DNA from: Bacteroidales bacterium | GTDB taxonomy: Bacteria; Bacteroidota; Bacteroidia; Bacteroidales; UBA932 | Direction of reading: 5' to 3' | DNA: 64,000 nt | Assembly: GCA_017615435.1 (NCBI GenBank) | Contig: JAGAAF010000063.1 | Span: forward strand, 1 to 64,000 | Position numbers and translations under genes: made by a program | The notes under the pieces: model-generated | The model's database searches: none | What the model was told of the DNA's origin: nothing | What the model saw: only the letters and a program-made list of their open reading frames with translations | Part shown: piece after piece, positions 36,036-44,947 of the stretch | Layout of the letters: each line of letters begins with the position of its first letter | Position numbering within the stretch: position 1 is the first letter of the stretch

Positions 36036-38648
36036 TTATACTCCCAGTTCCGATTTCATTTGACGAAGCAGGTCGAAGGCCTGGAGCGGAGTCATATTGT
36101 TGAGGTCTGCCTGCTCGAGCTTGGCGCGCAGCGAGCTGAGAACCGGGTCGTCGAGTTGGAAGAACGAAAGCTGCAGGCTTCCGTCGGCCTCCACCTTTCC
36201 TTGTTTCGAGAGGGCTTCGGCGCGTTTTTCACGCCGCTCGAGCTCCACGAGCGTGCACTCTGCGGACTCCACGACCTCCTTCGGCATTCCAGCCATACGG
36301 GCGACGTGGATTCCGAAGCTATGCGCTACTCCGCCCGGCTCGAGCTTGCGCAGGAAGATGATGTCCTTGCCCTGCTCCTTCACGGCTATGTGATAGTTCT
36401 TCACTCGCGGGTAGGCCGCTTCGAGATCGTTCAGTTCGTGGTAGTGCGTTGCGAAGAGCGTCTTAGCGCCCTTTCCGTACTTATGGACATACTCCACCAG
36501 CGCACGAGCGATGCTCATACCGTCGTAGGTGCTGGTGCCGCGGCCGATTTCGTCCAGCAGAACGAGCGAACGGGCGCTCAGATTATGCATAATCATAGCC
36601 GTTTCGAGCATCTCCACCATAAAGGTCGATTCGCCGCGGGAGATGTTGTCGGTCGCGCCCACGCGGGTGAAGATCTTGTCGAAGTAGCCGAAGCGCGCCG
36701 AGGACGCCGGGACGAACGAGCCCGCCTGTGCCATCAGGATGATGAGGGCCGTCTGGCGCAGCAGCGCGCTCTTTCCCGCCATATTCGGGCCGGTCAGAAT
36801 CATAATCTGGTTGGTGGCGCTGTCCATCCGGATGTCGTTGGGCACGTACTGCTCTCCCGCCGGCATCATAGTCTCGATCACGGGATGGCGGCCGGCCTTT
36901 ATGTCTATGACGTTGGATTTGTCTATCTCCGGGCGGCAGTAGCCCTTGTCCACGGCCTGCCGGGCATAGCCCTGAAGCACGTCGAGCTGCGCGACCACCT
37001 TGCAGTTCGTCTGGATGTCGCGGATGCAGCCCTGGATGTAGGCGATAAGCTCGCCGTAGATGCGCGACTCGATTTCGTAGATGTTGGCTTCGGCGCCGAG
37101 GATCTTCTCTTCGTAGTCCTTCAGCTCCTGGGTTATGTAGCGCTCGGCATTGACGAGGGTTTGCTTGCGCACCCACTCGGGCGGAGCCATATTCTTGTAC
37201 GCATTGCGAACTTCAAGGTAGTAACCGAAGACGTTGTTGTAGCCGATTTTGAGCGACGGGATGCCGGTGCGTTCGCTTTCTTCCTGCTGGAGTCTAAGGA
37301 GATAATCCTTGCCGCCGGTGCTGATGCCGCGGAGATCGTCAAGGGTCGGGTCGACGCCTGCGGCGATGACCTCGCCCTTGCCGATTTGGGCGGCAGGGTT
37401 CTCCGCGAGGGTGGCGGTGATTTTTTCCACCACCTTGTCGCAGTTCTTCATCTTCGAGGCAAGCTTTTCGAGCGCCTCAACTCCCGAGCCTGCGCAAAGA
37501 TTGCGGATAGGGGTCATCTGTGCAAGGCTACGGCTGAGCTGCATCACTTCGCGCGGGAGGATCTTTCCCGTGGCGGCCCTGGCGATTATGCGTTCAAGGT
37601 CGCCCACATTGCTGATCTCGCCCTGGATTTCTTCGAGGGCGCCGTCGTTGTCGTAGAAGAACTGGACGCAGTCGTAGCGGGCGTTCAGTTCGGCGAGGTC
37701 CAGCGACGGCAGCGCCAGCCACTGCCTGAGAAGTCGGGCGCCCATCGGCGAGCAGCAGCGGTCGATGGTCTCGACCAGGCTGACGCCGTCCTTGCCCGAC
37801 GCCGATGCGAATATCTCGAGGTTGCGCACGGTGAACTTGTCCATCCACACGAACTTCGCCTCGTCGATGCGAGAAATGCTGCAGATATTCTTAAGGCCTA
37901 TGTGCTGCGTCTGCTCAAGGTAGAAGATGAGCGCGCCGGCGGAGCAGAGACTCAGCGGGAACGAGTCCACTGCGAAACCCTTCAGGCTCTTCACTCCGAG
38001 CTGCTGGCAGAGCTTTTCACACGCGGCTTCGTAGACGAAGGCCCACTCTTCCAAAGTGGTGATATAGTAATCGGGGTAGCGCTCCTTCACTGCGTTGCGT
38101 ATAGAGCGCTCGACAACCAATTCCTTCGGCTGGAAAGACGAAAGGAGTGTGCCTATGTAGTCCAGACTGCCCTGGGCCACCTGGAAGGTGCCTGTCGAGG
38201 CGTCGAGGAACGCCGCACCGCAGAGATTATCCTCGAAGTAGAGGCCACAGAGGTAGTTATGCTCTTTCTGGTCAAGCATCCCTTCGCCAAAGGCCACGCC
38301 AGGCGTAAGTATCTCTGTTACACCGCGTTTAACAAGTTTGTTCTTAACGAGTGCAGGGTCTTCCAATTGGTCGCAAATAGCAACCTTATAGCCGGCCCTG
38401 ATGAGTTTCTGAAGATAAGTATCTATTGCGTGGTGCGGGAAGCCGGCCATCTCGGTCGGGCCTTTCTCGCCGTTGGATCTCTTCGTGAGCACGAGCCCCA
38501 GCACCTTGCTGACAAGCACTGCGTCGTCCGAGTAGCACTCGTAGAAGTCTCCGACGCGGTACAGCAGGACGGCTTCCGGATGCTGCGCCTTGACGGCGAA
38601 GTAGTGCCGGAGCATCGGGGTGTCCTCTGTTTTCTTTGTTTTAGCCAT
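36036..38648 (-). CDS. mutS: DNA mismatch repair protein MutS
   Basis: 870 residues from the ATG at 38646-38648, 10 nt after the mrp stop. An in-frame ATG six codons upstream would overlap mrp and gives an N-terminus unlike MutS. The mismatch-reading Phe35 and Glu37 are in GDFYE. The ATPase has Walker A GPNMAGKS at 620-627 and Walker B LLDEIGRG with Asp699. The middle clamp and lever helices have normal length. It recognises mismatches and recruits MutL. It follows mrp and rnhB in the same direction, forming an rnhB-mrp-mutS operon. Confidence 0.96.
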   Translation of the reverse strand: MAKTKKTEDTPMLRHYFAVKAQHPEAVLLYRVGDFYECYSDDAVLVSKVLGLVLTKRSNGEKGPTEMAGFPHHAIDTYLQKLIRAGYKVAICDQLEDPALVKNKLVKRGVTEILTPGVAFGEGMLDQKEHNYLCGLYFEDNLCGAAFLDASTGTFQVAQGSLDYIGTLLSSFQPKELVVERSIRNAVKERYPDYYITTLEEWAFVYEAACEKLCQQLGVKSLKGFAVDSFPLSLCSAGALIFYLEQTQHIGLKNICSISRIDEAKFVWMDKFTVRNLEIFASASGKDGVSLVETIDRCCSPMGARLLRQWLALPSLDLAELNARYDCVQFFYDNDGALEEIQGEISNVGDLERIIARAATGKILPREVMQLSRSLAQMTPIRNLCAGSGVEALEKLASKMKNCDKVVEKITATLAENPAAQIGKGEVIAAGVDPTLDDLRGISTGGKDYLLRLQQEESERTGIPSLKIGYNNVFGYYLEVRNAYKNMAPPEWVRKQTLVNAERYITQELKDYEEKILGAEANIYEIESRIYGELIAYIQGCIRDIQTNCKVVAQLDVLQGYARQAVDKGYCRPEIDKSNVIDIKAGRHPVIETMMPAGEQYVPNDIRMDSATNQIMILTGPNMAGKSALLRQTALIILMAQAGSFVPASSARFGYFDKIFTRVGATDNISRGESTFMVEMLETAMIMHNLSARSLVLLDEIGRGTSTYDGMSIARALVEYVHKYGKGAKTLFATHYHELNDLEAAYPRVKNYHIAVKEQGKDIIFLRKLEPGGVAHSFGIHVARMAGMPKEVVESAECTLVELERREKRAEALSKQGKVEADGSLQLSFFQLDDPVLSSLRAKLEQADLNNMTPLQAFDLLRQMKSELGV

Positions 38649-38658
38649 AGGCTCAAAT

Positions 38659-39714
38659 TTAAGCAATTTCCGCCACTTTTCCGGCGAGCGTCAGGAAAGC
38701 CTGCGCGTCAGGTCCGGTCCCGAGGGCCGCGGGTTCGCCTGCATCGCCGCTCTCGCGCACGCTCTGAACGAGCGGAATCTGCGCGAGCAGCTCGAGGCCC
38801 AGCTCCGCGGCCATCCCGGCGCCTCCCTCCCGTCCGAAAATGTAGTACTTTTCGTCCGGGTGCTCCGCCGGGGTAAACCACGCCATATTCTCCACGATGC
38901 CCAGTATCCTGCGGTTCACGTTTTCATTTTGGAACAGGCCGATTCCCTTTCGCACGTCGCTGATGGCCACCTTCTGCGGGGTGGTCACGATCACGGCCGA
39001 GTCCATTCTGATATCCTGCACCAGCGAAATATGGATGTCGCCCGTTCCCGGAGGGAGGTCGATCAGCAGATAGTCGAGCTCGCCCCAATCGACCTGCAGT
39101 ATCATTTGCTTGAGCGCGCTGCACGCCATAGGCCCACGCCAGATCAGCGCCTGGTCCTCGCCGGCGAAGTAGCCGATGCTCATCCATTTCACGCCGTATT
39201 TCTCGATCGGCACCATCAGCTCGTGGCCCTCTTCTCCGTAGGCAGCGGGCTGCATACCCTGGGTGCCAGTCATCGTGGGGACAGAAGGACCATAGACATC
39301 CGCGTCCGCGAGTCCTACCTTGTAGCCCAACCGCGCGAGCGCCACGGCCAGGTTTACAGCTACCGTCGATTTGCCCACGCCGCCCTTGCCGGAAGCGATG
39401 CCGATGACCTTGCCTATATGCTTGATGGTATCGTCACTCAGGTCGAGCTTCCTCTTCGCCGGCTTCGGGTCTTCGGCGACCACGGTTTTCACCTCCGATT
39501 CCACCTCGGGGAAGTTGCGGATAAGTGCCGCCCTTGCCGCGCCGATAAGATACTCCGCGAGGGGATCGCGTCGCTTGGGGAATATCAGCGTGACTGTGAT
39601 TTTCTTGTCGGTTGCCTCAATGTCGCCGACCATACCCAGCTCGACTATGCTTTTGTTCTGCCTTCCGGGGTGAACCACTTCGAGCAGGGCCGACTGTATT
39701 TCGTGAATGTCCAT
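38659..39714 (-). CDS. mrp: Mrp/NBP35-family Fe-S cluster carrier ATPase
   Basis: 351 residues. An N-terminal MIP18-like (DUF59) domain covers about 1-80. The deviant Walker A GKGGVGKST is at about 109-117, followed by DADVYGPSVP and DLPPGTGDIHIS. It stores and transfers iron-sulfur clusters. The C-terminal CxxC pair found in many Mrp proteins is missing: the region reads ENMAWFTPAEHPDEKYYIFG, which I also associate with other Bacteroidetes Mrp proteins. Lies 3 nt after rnhB and 10 nt before mutS. Confidence 0.93.
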   Translation of the reverse strand: MDIHEIQSALLEVVHPGRQNKSIVELGMVGDIEATDKKITVTLIFPKRRDPLAEYLIGAARAALIRNFPEVESEVKTVVAEDPKPAKRKLDLSDDTIKHIGKVIGIASGKGGVGKSTVAVNLAVALARLGYKVGLADADVYGPSVPTMTGTQGMQPAAYGEEGHELMVPIEKYGVKWMSIGYFAGEDQALIWRGPMACSALKQMILQVDWGELDYLLIDLPPGTGDIHISLVQDIRMDSAVIVTTPQKVAISDVRKGIGLFQNENVNRRILGIVENMAWFTPAEHPDEKYYIFGREGGAGMAAELGLELLAQIPLVQSVRESGDAGEPAALGTGPDAQAFLTLAGKVAEIA

Positions 39715-39717
39715 ATT

Positions 39718-40335
39718 CTAGAATAATGTGGGTTCCAGTTCTTTCGGGTGGAAGCTTTTGCGGTGATGCTCCGTGAGCCCGTATTTCTTGATGGCGGCAA
39801 TATGCTCCGGGGTGGGATAACCTTTGTTTGTGTCCCAACCGTACTGCGGGAACTTCCTCGCCAGCTCGACCATATAATCGTCACGGTAGGTCTTCGCGAG
39901 CACAGACGCCGCGGCGATGCAGGCATAGGTGGCGTCACCGTGGACGACAGTTTCGTAGTCCTTGCGGGTGTACGATTCGAACGGGCGGAACTTGTTGCCG
40001 TCGATCAGAAGAAATTCCGGCTTGACTTTCAGTTTCAGCACCGCGCGCTGCATTCCGGTCACGGAGGCCCAGAGGATATTCAGTTTGTCTATCTCCTCCG
40101 CCGAGACCATCTCCACTGCCCAGGCTATCGCTTCTTTTTCGATTATCGGCCGCAGTTCCTCCCGCGCCTTCTCTGTCATCTGCTTCGAGTCGTTGAGCAG
40201 CGGATGGTGGAAGTCTTTCGGCAGTATTACGGCTGCGGCGAACACCGGACCGGCAAGCGGTCCTCGCCCCGCCTCGTCGCATCCTGCCTCAATTCTCCCC
40301 TCTTCCTTCCAGCTCAATAACCTTATTTCCTTCAT
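39718..40335 (-). CDS. rnhB: Ribonuclease HII
   Basis: 205 residues. The DEDD metal site is visible as Asp20-Glu21 ([12 protein letters not shown]), Asp112 (IDGN) and Asp134 (HGDATY). It cuts RNA-DNA hybrids and single ribonucleotides in DNA. The -7 box TAAATTTG ends only 5 nt before the ATG, so the mRNA is probably leaderless or nearly so. First gene of the rnhB-mrp-mutS unit. Confidence 0.95.
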   Translation of the reverse strand: MKEIRLLSWKEEGRIEAGCDEAGRGPLAGPVFAAAVILPKDFHHPLLNDSKQMTEKAREELRPIIEKEAIAWAVEMVSAEEIDKLNILWASVTGMQRAVLKLKVKPEFLLIDGNKFRPFESYTRKDYETVVHGDATYACIAAASVLAKTYRDDYMVELARKFPQYGWDTNKGYPTPEHIAAIKKYGLTEHHRKSFHPKELEPTLF

Positions 40336-40340
40336 ACACG

Positions 40341-40348
40341 CAAATTTA
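40341..40348 (-). promoter_or_regulatory. -7 box of rnhB (TAAATTTG)
   Basis: A minus-strand TAnnTTTG match just downstream of the terminator hairpin and 5 nt before the ATG, predicting a leader of almost zero length. The -33 region overlaps the terminator stem. Confidence 0.5.
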
Positions 40349-40350
40349 AT

Positions 40351-40400
40351 AAAAGTTAGGGTTAACCGGCGGTTTTTCCCGCGGGTTAACCCTAACTTTT
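40351..40400 (-). terminator. Long-stem terminator of the XRE regulator gene
   Basis: A 17-bp perfect stem (AAAAGTTAGGGTTAACC, 40351-40367, with 40384-40400) and a GC-rich loop; T runs on both strands. It follows the XRE gene stop at 40413. Confidence 0.85.
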
Positions 40401-40412
40401 TACAATAGTTCG

Positions 40413-40883
40413 CTAATCGCGTCGGCCCTTAATGGAGCGGAGCTCTTTGCGGAGATCCAGGTTCTCCTGTGCGAGATGGGCGATGCGGGTTTTCATCTCG
40501 TCAACCAGCTGAATCTGGGTCTTGACGGTTTGCCTCTCGGCGAAAATCAGCTGAGTTAAGATGTCCAGCTTTTCCTTCAGGGCTTCGATTTCATCATCCT
40601 TTTCCTTGATGACGGTGTTCAGCTGCTCTTTGTGCGCCTCGCTCTCGTGAAGCATATTCGACGAGAGCTCTTCCACGCTATACCCGAAGAGAATTTTCTC
40701 CTCGGGGAGTCCGCAGCGCTCGGCCATCTTGGTGATCTGCTTGTTGATCACCGAGGTCTTTCCGCTTTCGAGATTAATGTAGGCCTGACGGGAGATTCCG
40801 ATTTTCTTGGCCATTTCCGCCTGCGTCAACTTCATCGAGTTGCGCACTTCGGCGATGTTTTTTTTGACTTTCTTGTTGCTCAT
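40413..40883 (-). CDS. XRE-family DNA-binding regulator with coiled-coil tail
   Basis: 156 residues. A helix-turn-helix of the XRE/HipB type spans about 8-62 ([27 protein letters not shown]). A long charged coiled coil follows (about 78-150). It binds DNA, probably as a dimer or tetramer through the coiled coil. There is no toxin-like gene next to it, so it is not obviously an antitoxin. The 412-bp gap upstream holds an 18-bp palindrome (41005-41022) that could be its operator, and REPIN-like element C. Targets cannot be deduced. Confidence 0.8.
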   Translation of the reverse strand: MSNKKVKKNIAEVRNSMKLTQAEMAKKIGISRQAYINLESGKTSVINKQITKMAERCGLPEEKILFGYSVEELSSNMLHESEAHKEQLNTVIKEKDDEIEALKEKLDILTQLIFAERQTVKTQIQLVDEMKTRIAHLAQENLDLRKELRSIKGRRD

Positions 40884-41004
40884 CGTTGTGGCATTTTAAA
40901 GTGTTAAACAAATGAGCTACAATAATATAAAAGACTTCCCTGATTATGCGCCAAGCAAATCTTTACTCGGTAAACATGCGCTTTACTTTTCGCGACTTTT
41001 TTGC

Positions 41005-41022
41005 ACTTTTTTCGAAAAAAGT
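41005..41022. promoter_or_regulatory. 18-bp perfect palindrome, possible operator
   Basis: ACTTTTTTCGAAAAAAGT is fully self-complementary. It lies 122 bp upstream of the XRE gene start and 40 bp from element C. It could bind a dimeric regulator or simply be a hairpin. No function is shown. Confidence 0.35.
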
Positions 41023-41061
41023 TGAAGATTGTTCGTTTCGGAATGGCTGGAGATCCTCGAA

Positions 41062-41209
41062 TTTCGCAGACGTGCCACACGCCAACACCCTCCAGAATGG
41101 CTTTTGCGGGCCCATCCCGTGTGGCTACGGGCAAAATTGCCCCCAGCCACACAACGACCGGCCTCAGAGGGGCGCCAGGAGGGGCCGAGCGTGTGGCTCG
41201 TCTGCGAGC
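41062..41209. repeat. REPIN-like palindromic element C
   Basis: 148 bp, the inverted counterpart of element B. The terminal inverted repeats CGCAGACGTGCCACACGC and CGCAGACGAGCCACACGC (as read from each end) agree at 17 of 18 positions. A central palindrome links two GCCACAC arms around GGGCAAAATTGCCC. The element lies 87 bp upstream of galM, in the XRE-galM divergent gap. An open frame through it (from 41029) merges with galM but is not coding. Confidence 0.85.
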
Positions 41210-41279
41210 ACGGCGGAGGGGGGGGCGAAACGGGACGGGACGAGACTAGGGGAAGGGCGCCGGGACGCGGAAAAATTTG

Positions 41280-41287
41280 TATATTTA
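41280..41287 (+). promoter_or_regulatory. Weak -7 box for the galM operon (TATATTTA)
   Basis: One base off TAnnTTTG, 8 nt before the galM ATG. It is the only candidate between element C and the gene. Confidence 0.3.
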
Positions 41288-41295
41288 CACCACTT

Positions 41296-42309
41296 ATGGA
41301 AATCAAGACCTATACCCTTACGAACAAGAGCGGGGCGAGCGTGACGCTGAGCAGTCTCGGAGCCGCGATCCAGAAGATAATAGTGCCGGACAAGGACGGA
41401 AAGCTGGCGGATGTCGTGATCGGTTACGACAATCTCGAGAGCTACTACAAAGACGGTCCTTGCGCGGGGAAGTGCCCGGGGCGGTACGCGAACCGAATCG
41501 CCGAGGGAAGCCTCGAGATTGACGGAACGATCTACAGCCTTCCGATCAACAACGGTCCCAACCATCTCCACGGCGGGCCGGAGGGATTCCAGAACCGCAA
41601 CTGGGAGAGCCGCGAGGTAGGCGGAGGCGTGGAGTTTATGTACTACTCCGAGGACGGCGAAATGGGTTATCCCGGCGCCCTTAAAGTGGTGGCCAGATAT
41701 GAGTGGAGCGAGAACAACGAACTCAGGCTGACCTTCACCGCCCAGTGCGACGCGCCGACCGTGGTGAACCTCACAAACCACTCTTACTTCAACCTGGACG
41801 GCCACGACAGCGGCAGCGTTCTGGACCATAAGCTTAAGCTCAACGCGTCGCTATATCTCCCGACCGACAACACACTGATTCCTCTAGGCGAACCGGATCC
41901 CGTGGCTGGCACGCCTATGGACTTCCTCGAGCCGAAAGCCATCGGCAAGGACATAAAGGAAGACTTCCCTGCCCTCAACTACGGCAAAGGCTACGACGCC
42001 TGCTGGATCATAGACGGCTATCAGAAAGGTCAGCTTCAAGAAGCGGCCGAACTGACCGCGGCGAAAAGCGGCCGAACACTAAAGGTCTACACCACACAGC
42101 CTGGCATCCAGGTCTATACCGGAAACTGGCTGAAAGGCTGCCCGACCGGGAAAGGTGGGGCAATCTACGACGACTACTGCGCCGTGGCCCTCGAATGCCA
42201 GCACTTCCCGGACAGCCCCAACAACCCCGATTATCCATCAACCCTCCTCAGGCCCGGCGAGACCTTCGAGGAAGCAATAATATTCGCATTCGGATGCAGC
42301 AATATCTAG
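41296..42309 (+). CDS. galM: Aldose 1-epimerase
   Basis: 337 residues from the ATG at 41296, which follows a short AT-rich leader; a longer frame upstream runs through a repeat and is rejected. Active-site histidines are His92 (NHLHGG) and His162 (LTNHSYFNL); the catalytic Glu lies in [12 protein letters not shown] near the C-terminus. It interconverts alpha and beta anomers of galactose or glucose and supports the galactokinase encoded at 51-52 kb. First gene of a compact operon; its last 16 nt overlap thyA. Confidence 0.93.
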   Translation: MEIKTYTLTNKSGASVTLSSLGAAIQKIIVPDKDGKLADVVIGYDNLESYYKDGPCAGKCPGRYANRIAEGSLEIDGTIYSLPINNGPNHLHGGPEGFQNRNWESREVGGGVEFMYYSEDGEMGYPGALKVVARYEWSENNELRLTFTAQCDAPTVVNLTNHSYFNLDGHDSGSVLDHKLKLNASLYLPTDNTLIPLGEPDPVAGTPMDFLEPKAIGKDIKEDFPALNYGKGYDACWIIDGYQKGQLQEAAELTAAKSGRTLKVYTTQPGIQVYTGNWLKGCPTGKGGAIYDDYCAVALECQHFPDSPNNPDYPSTLLRPGETFEEAIIFAFGCSNI

Positions 42310-43091
42310 ATCTGCTTAACAAGATAATGAACGAAGGCGCGGTCAAGACAGACCGCACCGGCACAGGCACGAAAAGCATCTTCGGTTATCAGATGCGCTT
42401 CGACCTTTCGAAGGGTTTCCCTCTCCTGACCACCAAGAAAGTGTTCACCCGCGGCATCATCGAGGAGCTGTTGTGGTTCCTCGCCGGCGACACGAACAAA
42501 AAGCACCTTCAGGAGAAGAACGTCCACATCTGGGACGAGTGGGGCGACGACGAGACGGGCGAACTCGGTCCCGTCTACGGCCATCAGTGGCGCGCGTGGG
42601 ACACCTACGACGGCGGCCATATAGACCAGATAGCGAACGTAGTGGACCTCATCAAGAACCATCCGGACTCCCGACGCATCCTCGTGAACGCGTGGAATGT
42701 GGCGCAGGTGGACCAGATGGCGCTGCCGCCCTGCCATTGCCTGTTCCAGTTCTACGTAGCGGACGGAAAACTCAGCTGCCAGCTCTACCAGCGCTCGGCC
42801 GACGTGTTCCTCGGCGTGCCGTTCAACATCGCATCCTACGCACTGCTGACTATGATGCTCGCGCAGGTCTGCGGCCTCGAGCCCGGCGAGTTCATCCATA
42901 CAACCGGAGATACGCACCTTTACCTCAACCACATAGATCAGGTGAAAGAGCAGCTCAGCCGCACCCCGCGCGCCCTGCCGACTATGCACCTTAATCCGGA
43001 AGTAAAAGATATATTCGCCTTCAAGGCCGAAGACTTCACCCTTGAAGGCTACGACCCCTGGCCCGCAATCAAAGCTCCCGTAGCAGTATAA
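42294..43091 (+). CDS. thyA: Thymidylate synthase ThyA
   Basis: 265 residues from the ATG at 42294, matching the E. coli length of 264. The catalytic cysteine is Cys147 in LPPCHC. Folate- and dUMP-binding motifs are normal ([32 protein letters not shown]). Converts dUMP to dTMP with methylene-tetrahydrofolate. The start lies within the galM end (16-nt overlap), and folA follows after 15 nt, so the product dihydrofolate is recycled by the next gene. Confidence 0.97.
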   Translation: MQQYLDLLNKIMNEGAVKTDRTGTGTKSIFGYQMRFDLSKGFPLLTTKKVFTRGIIEELLWFLAGDTNKKHLQEKNVHIWDEWGDDETGELGPVYGHQWRAWDTYDGGHIDQIANVVDLIKNHPDSRRILVNAWNVAQVDQMALPPCHCLFQFYVADGKLSCQLYQRSADVFLGVPFNIASYALLTMMLAQVCGLEPGEFIHTTGDTHLYLNHIDQVKEQLSRTPRALPTMHLNPEVKDIFAFKAEDFTLEGYDPWPAIKAPVAV

Positions 43092-43106
43092 AACCCAAGC
43101 AGCAGT

Positions 43107-43610
43107 ATGAAAAAGTGCATTATCGTCGCAGTCGCGGACAACTATGGAATCGGAGTAAAAGGAGACCTTCCCTGGCACATCTCGGAAGACCTCAAGTACT
43201 TCAAGGCCGTCACCGCCGGGTATCCGGTGATAATGGGCCGCACCACATACTTCTCGCTGCCTTTCAGACCGCTTAAGGGGCGTAAGAACATAGTGCTGAA
43301 CCTCGGCGGCGACCCCATCCCGGAGGTTACCTGCGCGTACTCCTTCGACGAAGCGTTCCGCGAGGCCGAGGAGACCGGCAAAGACAAATGCTTTATTATG
43401 GGCGGAGCTTCGGTCTACAGGGCCGCGCTGCCTGAAATGGACAGGCTCTACATCACGCACGTGCACACCGAGGTCAAGGACGCGGACGCTTTCTTCCCCG
43501 TCATCGATCCTGAAATGTGGGAGAAAATCAGCACTTCGGAGACACATACCGATCCCGAGACGGGCTTCGAATTCGAGTTTGTAGTGTATGAGAGAAAACT
43601 TCGGCGGTAG
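43107..43610 (+). CDS. folA: Dihydrofolate reductase
   Basis: 167 residues. It has the N-terminal VAVADNYGIGVKGDLPW, a catalytic acid at Asp28 (HISEDLKYFK), the IMGRTTYFSLPFRPLKGRKNI cofactor segment and CFIMGGASVY. Regenerates tetrahydrofolate after thymidylate synthesis. It overlaps the next transporter gene by 23 nt. Confidence 0.96.
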   Translation: MKKCIIVAVADNYGIGVKGDLPWHISEDLKYFKAVTAGYPVIMGRTTYFSLPFRPLKGRKNIVLNLGGDPIPEVTCAYSFDEAFREAEETGKDKCFIMGGASVYRAALPEMDRLYITHVHTEVKDADAFFPVIDPEMWEKISTSETHTDPETGFEFEFVVYERKLRR

Positions 43611-44946
43611 AAGGGCCGCCATCCTAGCTATGGCCGGATCCGCCATTGGACTCGGCAATATTTGGCGTTTTCCCTATATGGTCGGGCAAAACGGCGGAGC
43701 GGCGTTCATCATCGTGTATCTGGTGGCCGCCATCTTCCTCTGCGTCCCGATCTTTCTGTCCGAATCCATCATCGGCAAGCGCGCGCAGCTCAGCACCTTC
43801 GGCGCATTCGAAAAGCTCGCGCCAGGCACGCCGTGGAAATGGCTGGGGCTGTTCACATTCTTCGCCCCGCTGATTCTCGTATCCTACTACAGCGTCGTGG
43901 GCGGTTGGTCGATCGCATACCAGGTGCGCGCCCTTTCGTTCGCAGTCACGGACACGTCTATGACGCAGGCGGAACACTCCGCGCGCTTCGGCAGCTTCAT
44001 CGCGTCCACGTGGACCCCCATCGTCTGGCACACCGTCTTCATCGGTCTGACCGCGCTTATCGTGAAGCTGGGCATACGCAAGGGAGTGGAGCAGTTCACC
44101 AAGACCACCACTCCGCTGCTGTTCGTGCTGATAGTCGTGATCCTCGCCTATTCCATCTCCCTCCCGGGAGCGAAAGCGGGTATCGACTACCTCATCAAAC
44201 CCGATTTCAGCAAGCTCACGGGCGGGGCGATGCTGTCCGCTATGGGTCAGGCGTTCTACTCGCTCTCGCTGGGCGTGGGCTGCATCCTGACCTACGCGTC
44301 GTATATGAAGCGCGGGGAGAATCTCGTTGCCACGGGTATGGGCACAGCCGTGTTCGACCTTCTGTTCGCGCTGCTCGCCGGTTTCGCGATTATGCCGGCC
44401 GTGTTCGCAGCCGGGATTGAACCGGGCGCCGGCCCCGGCCTCATCTTCGAGACCCTGCCGTTCATCTTCTCGTCTATGGGCCAGGCCCACCCCGTCATCA
44501 GCCACATCATCTCCATCCTCTTCTTCACAACCATAGTCTTCGCCGCGCTGACCTCGTCTGTGAGTATGCTCGAAACCTGCGTGGCCTACCTTGTGGACGA
44601 AAAGAAGATGAAGAGAGGCACCGCTACCGTGCTGTTGTTTGTCGCCTGCTGGGCGATAGGAGTGCTCTGCTCCCTGTCGTTCGGCCCACTCAAGGAGTTA
44701 CACATCCTGGGCAACACCATCTTCGGCTTCTGCGACAAACTGATCTCGAATTTCGTTATGACTCTGGGCAGCCTCCTGTTCGTGATCTTTGTCGGATGGC
44801 AGATGAAAAAGGCCGACGTCTTCGACGAATTCACCTGCGGCGGCAGGCTTCGCACGGGTCGCGTGTTCAAGCCGTTCTATTTTATGATACGCTGGGTCGC
44901 CCCGATAGTTATCATTCTCGTATTCATCTCCAACTTTGTGTTGTAA
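43588..44946 (+). CDS. Sodium-dependent transporter of the NSS/SNF family
   Basis: 452 residues and about 11-12 membrane helices. The first helix carries the family signature MAGSAIGLGNIWRFPYMVGQNGGAAF. NSS proteins take up amino acids or similar small solutes together with sodium; bacterial members resemble LeuT, TnaT and MhsT. The ligand cannot be told from sequence. The start overlaps folA by 23 nt and the stop is 1 nt before the next gene, so it is translationally linked. Confidence 0.93.
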   Translation: MRENFGGRRAAILAMAGSAIGLGNIWRFPYMVGQNGGAAFIIVYLVAAIFLCVPIFLSESIIGKRAQLSTFGAFEKLAPGTPWKWLGLFTFFAPLILVSYYSVVGGWSIAYQVRALSFAVTDTSMTQAEHSARFGSFIASTWTPIVWHTVFIGLTALIVKLGIRKGVEQFTKTTTPLLFVLIVVILAYSISLPGAKAGIDYLIKPDFSKLTGGAMLSAMGQAFYSLSLGVGCILTYASYMKRGENLVATGMGTAVFDLLFALLAGFAIMPAVFAAGIEPGAGPGLIFETLPFIFSSMGQAHPVISHIISILFFTTIVFAALTSSVSMLETCVAYLVDEKKMKRGTATVLLFVACWAIGVLCSLSFGPLKELHILGNTIFGFCDKLISNFVMTLGSLLFVIFVGWQMKKADVFDEFTCGGRLRTGRVFKPFYFMIRWVAPIVIILVFISNFVL

Positions 44947-44947
44947 T

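Noticed and set aside
36060..38876. 938-codon open frame on the plus strand opposite mutS and the end of mrp
   Set aside because: It lies wholly antisense to clear genes; the product is rich in His, Val and Arg with no domain pattern, as expected for a mirror frame in GC-rich DNA.
40413..40883. Antitoxin of a toxin-antitoxin pair
   Set aside because: No small partner gene lies beside the XRE regulator; rnhB is separated by a strong terminator.
41029..41295. N-terminal extension of galM by 89 codons
   Set aside because: It runs through element C. The true galM start at 41296 gives the normal family length and N-terminus.
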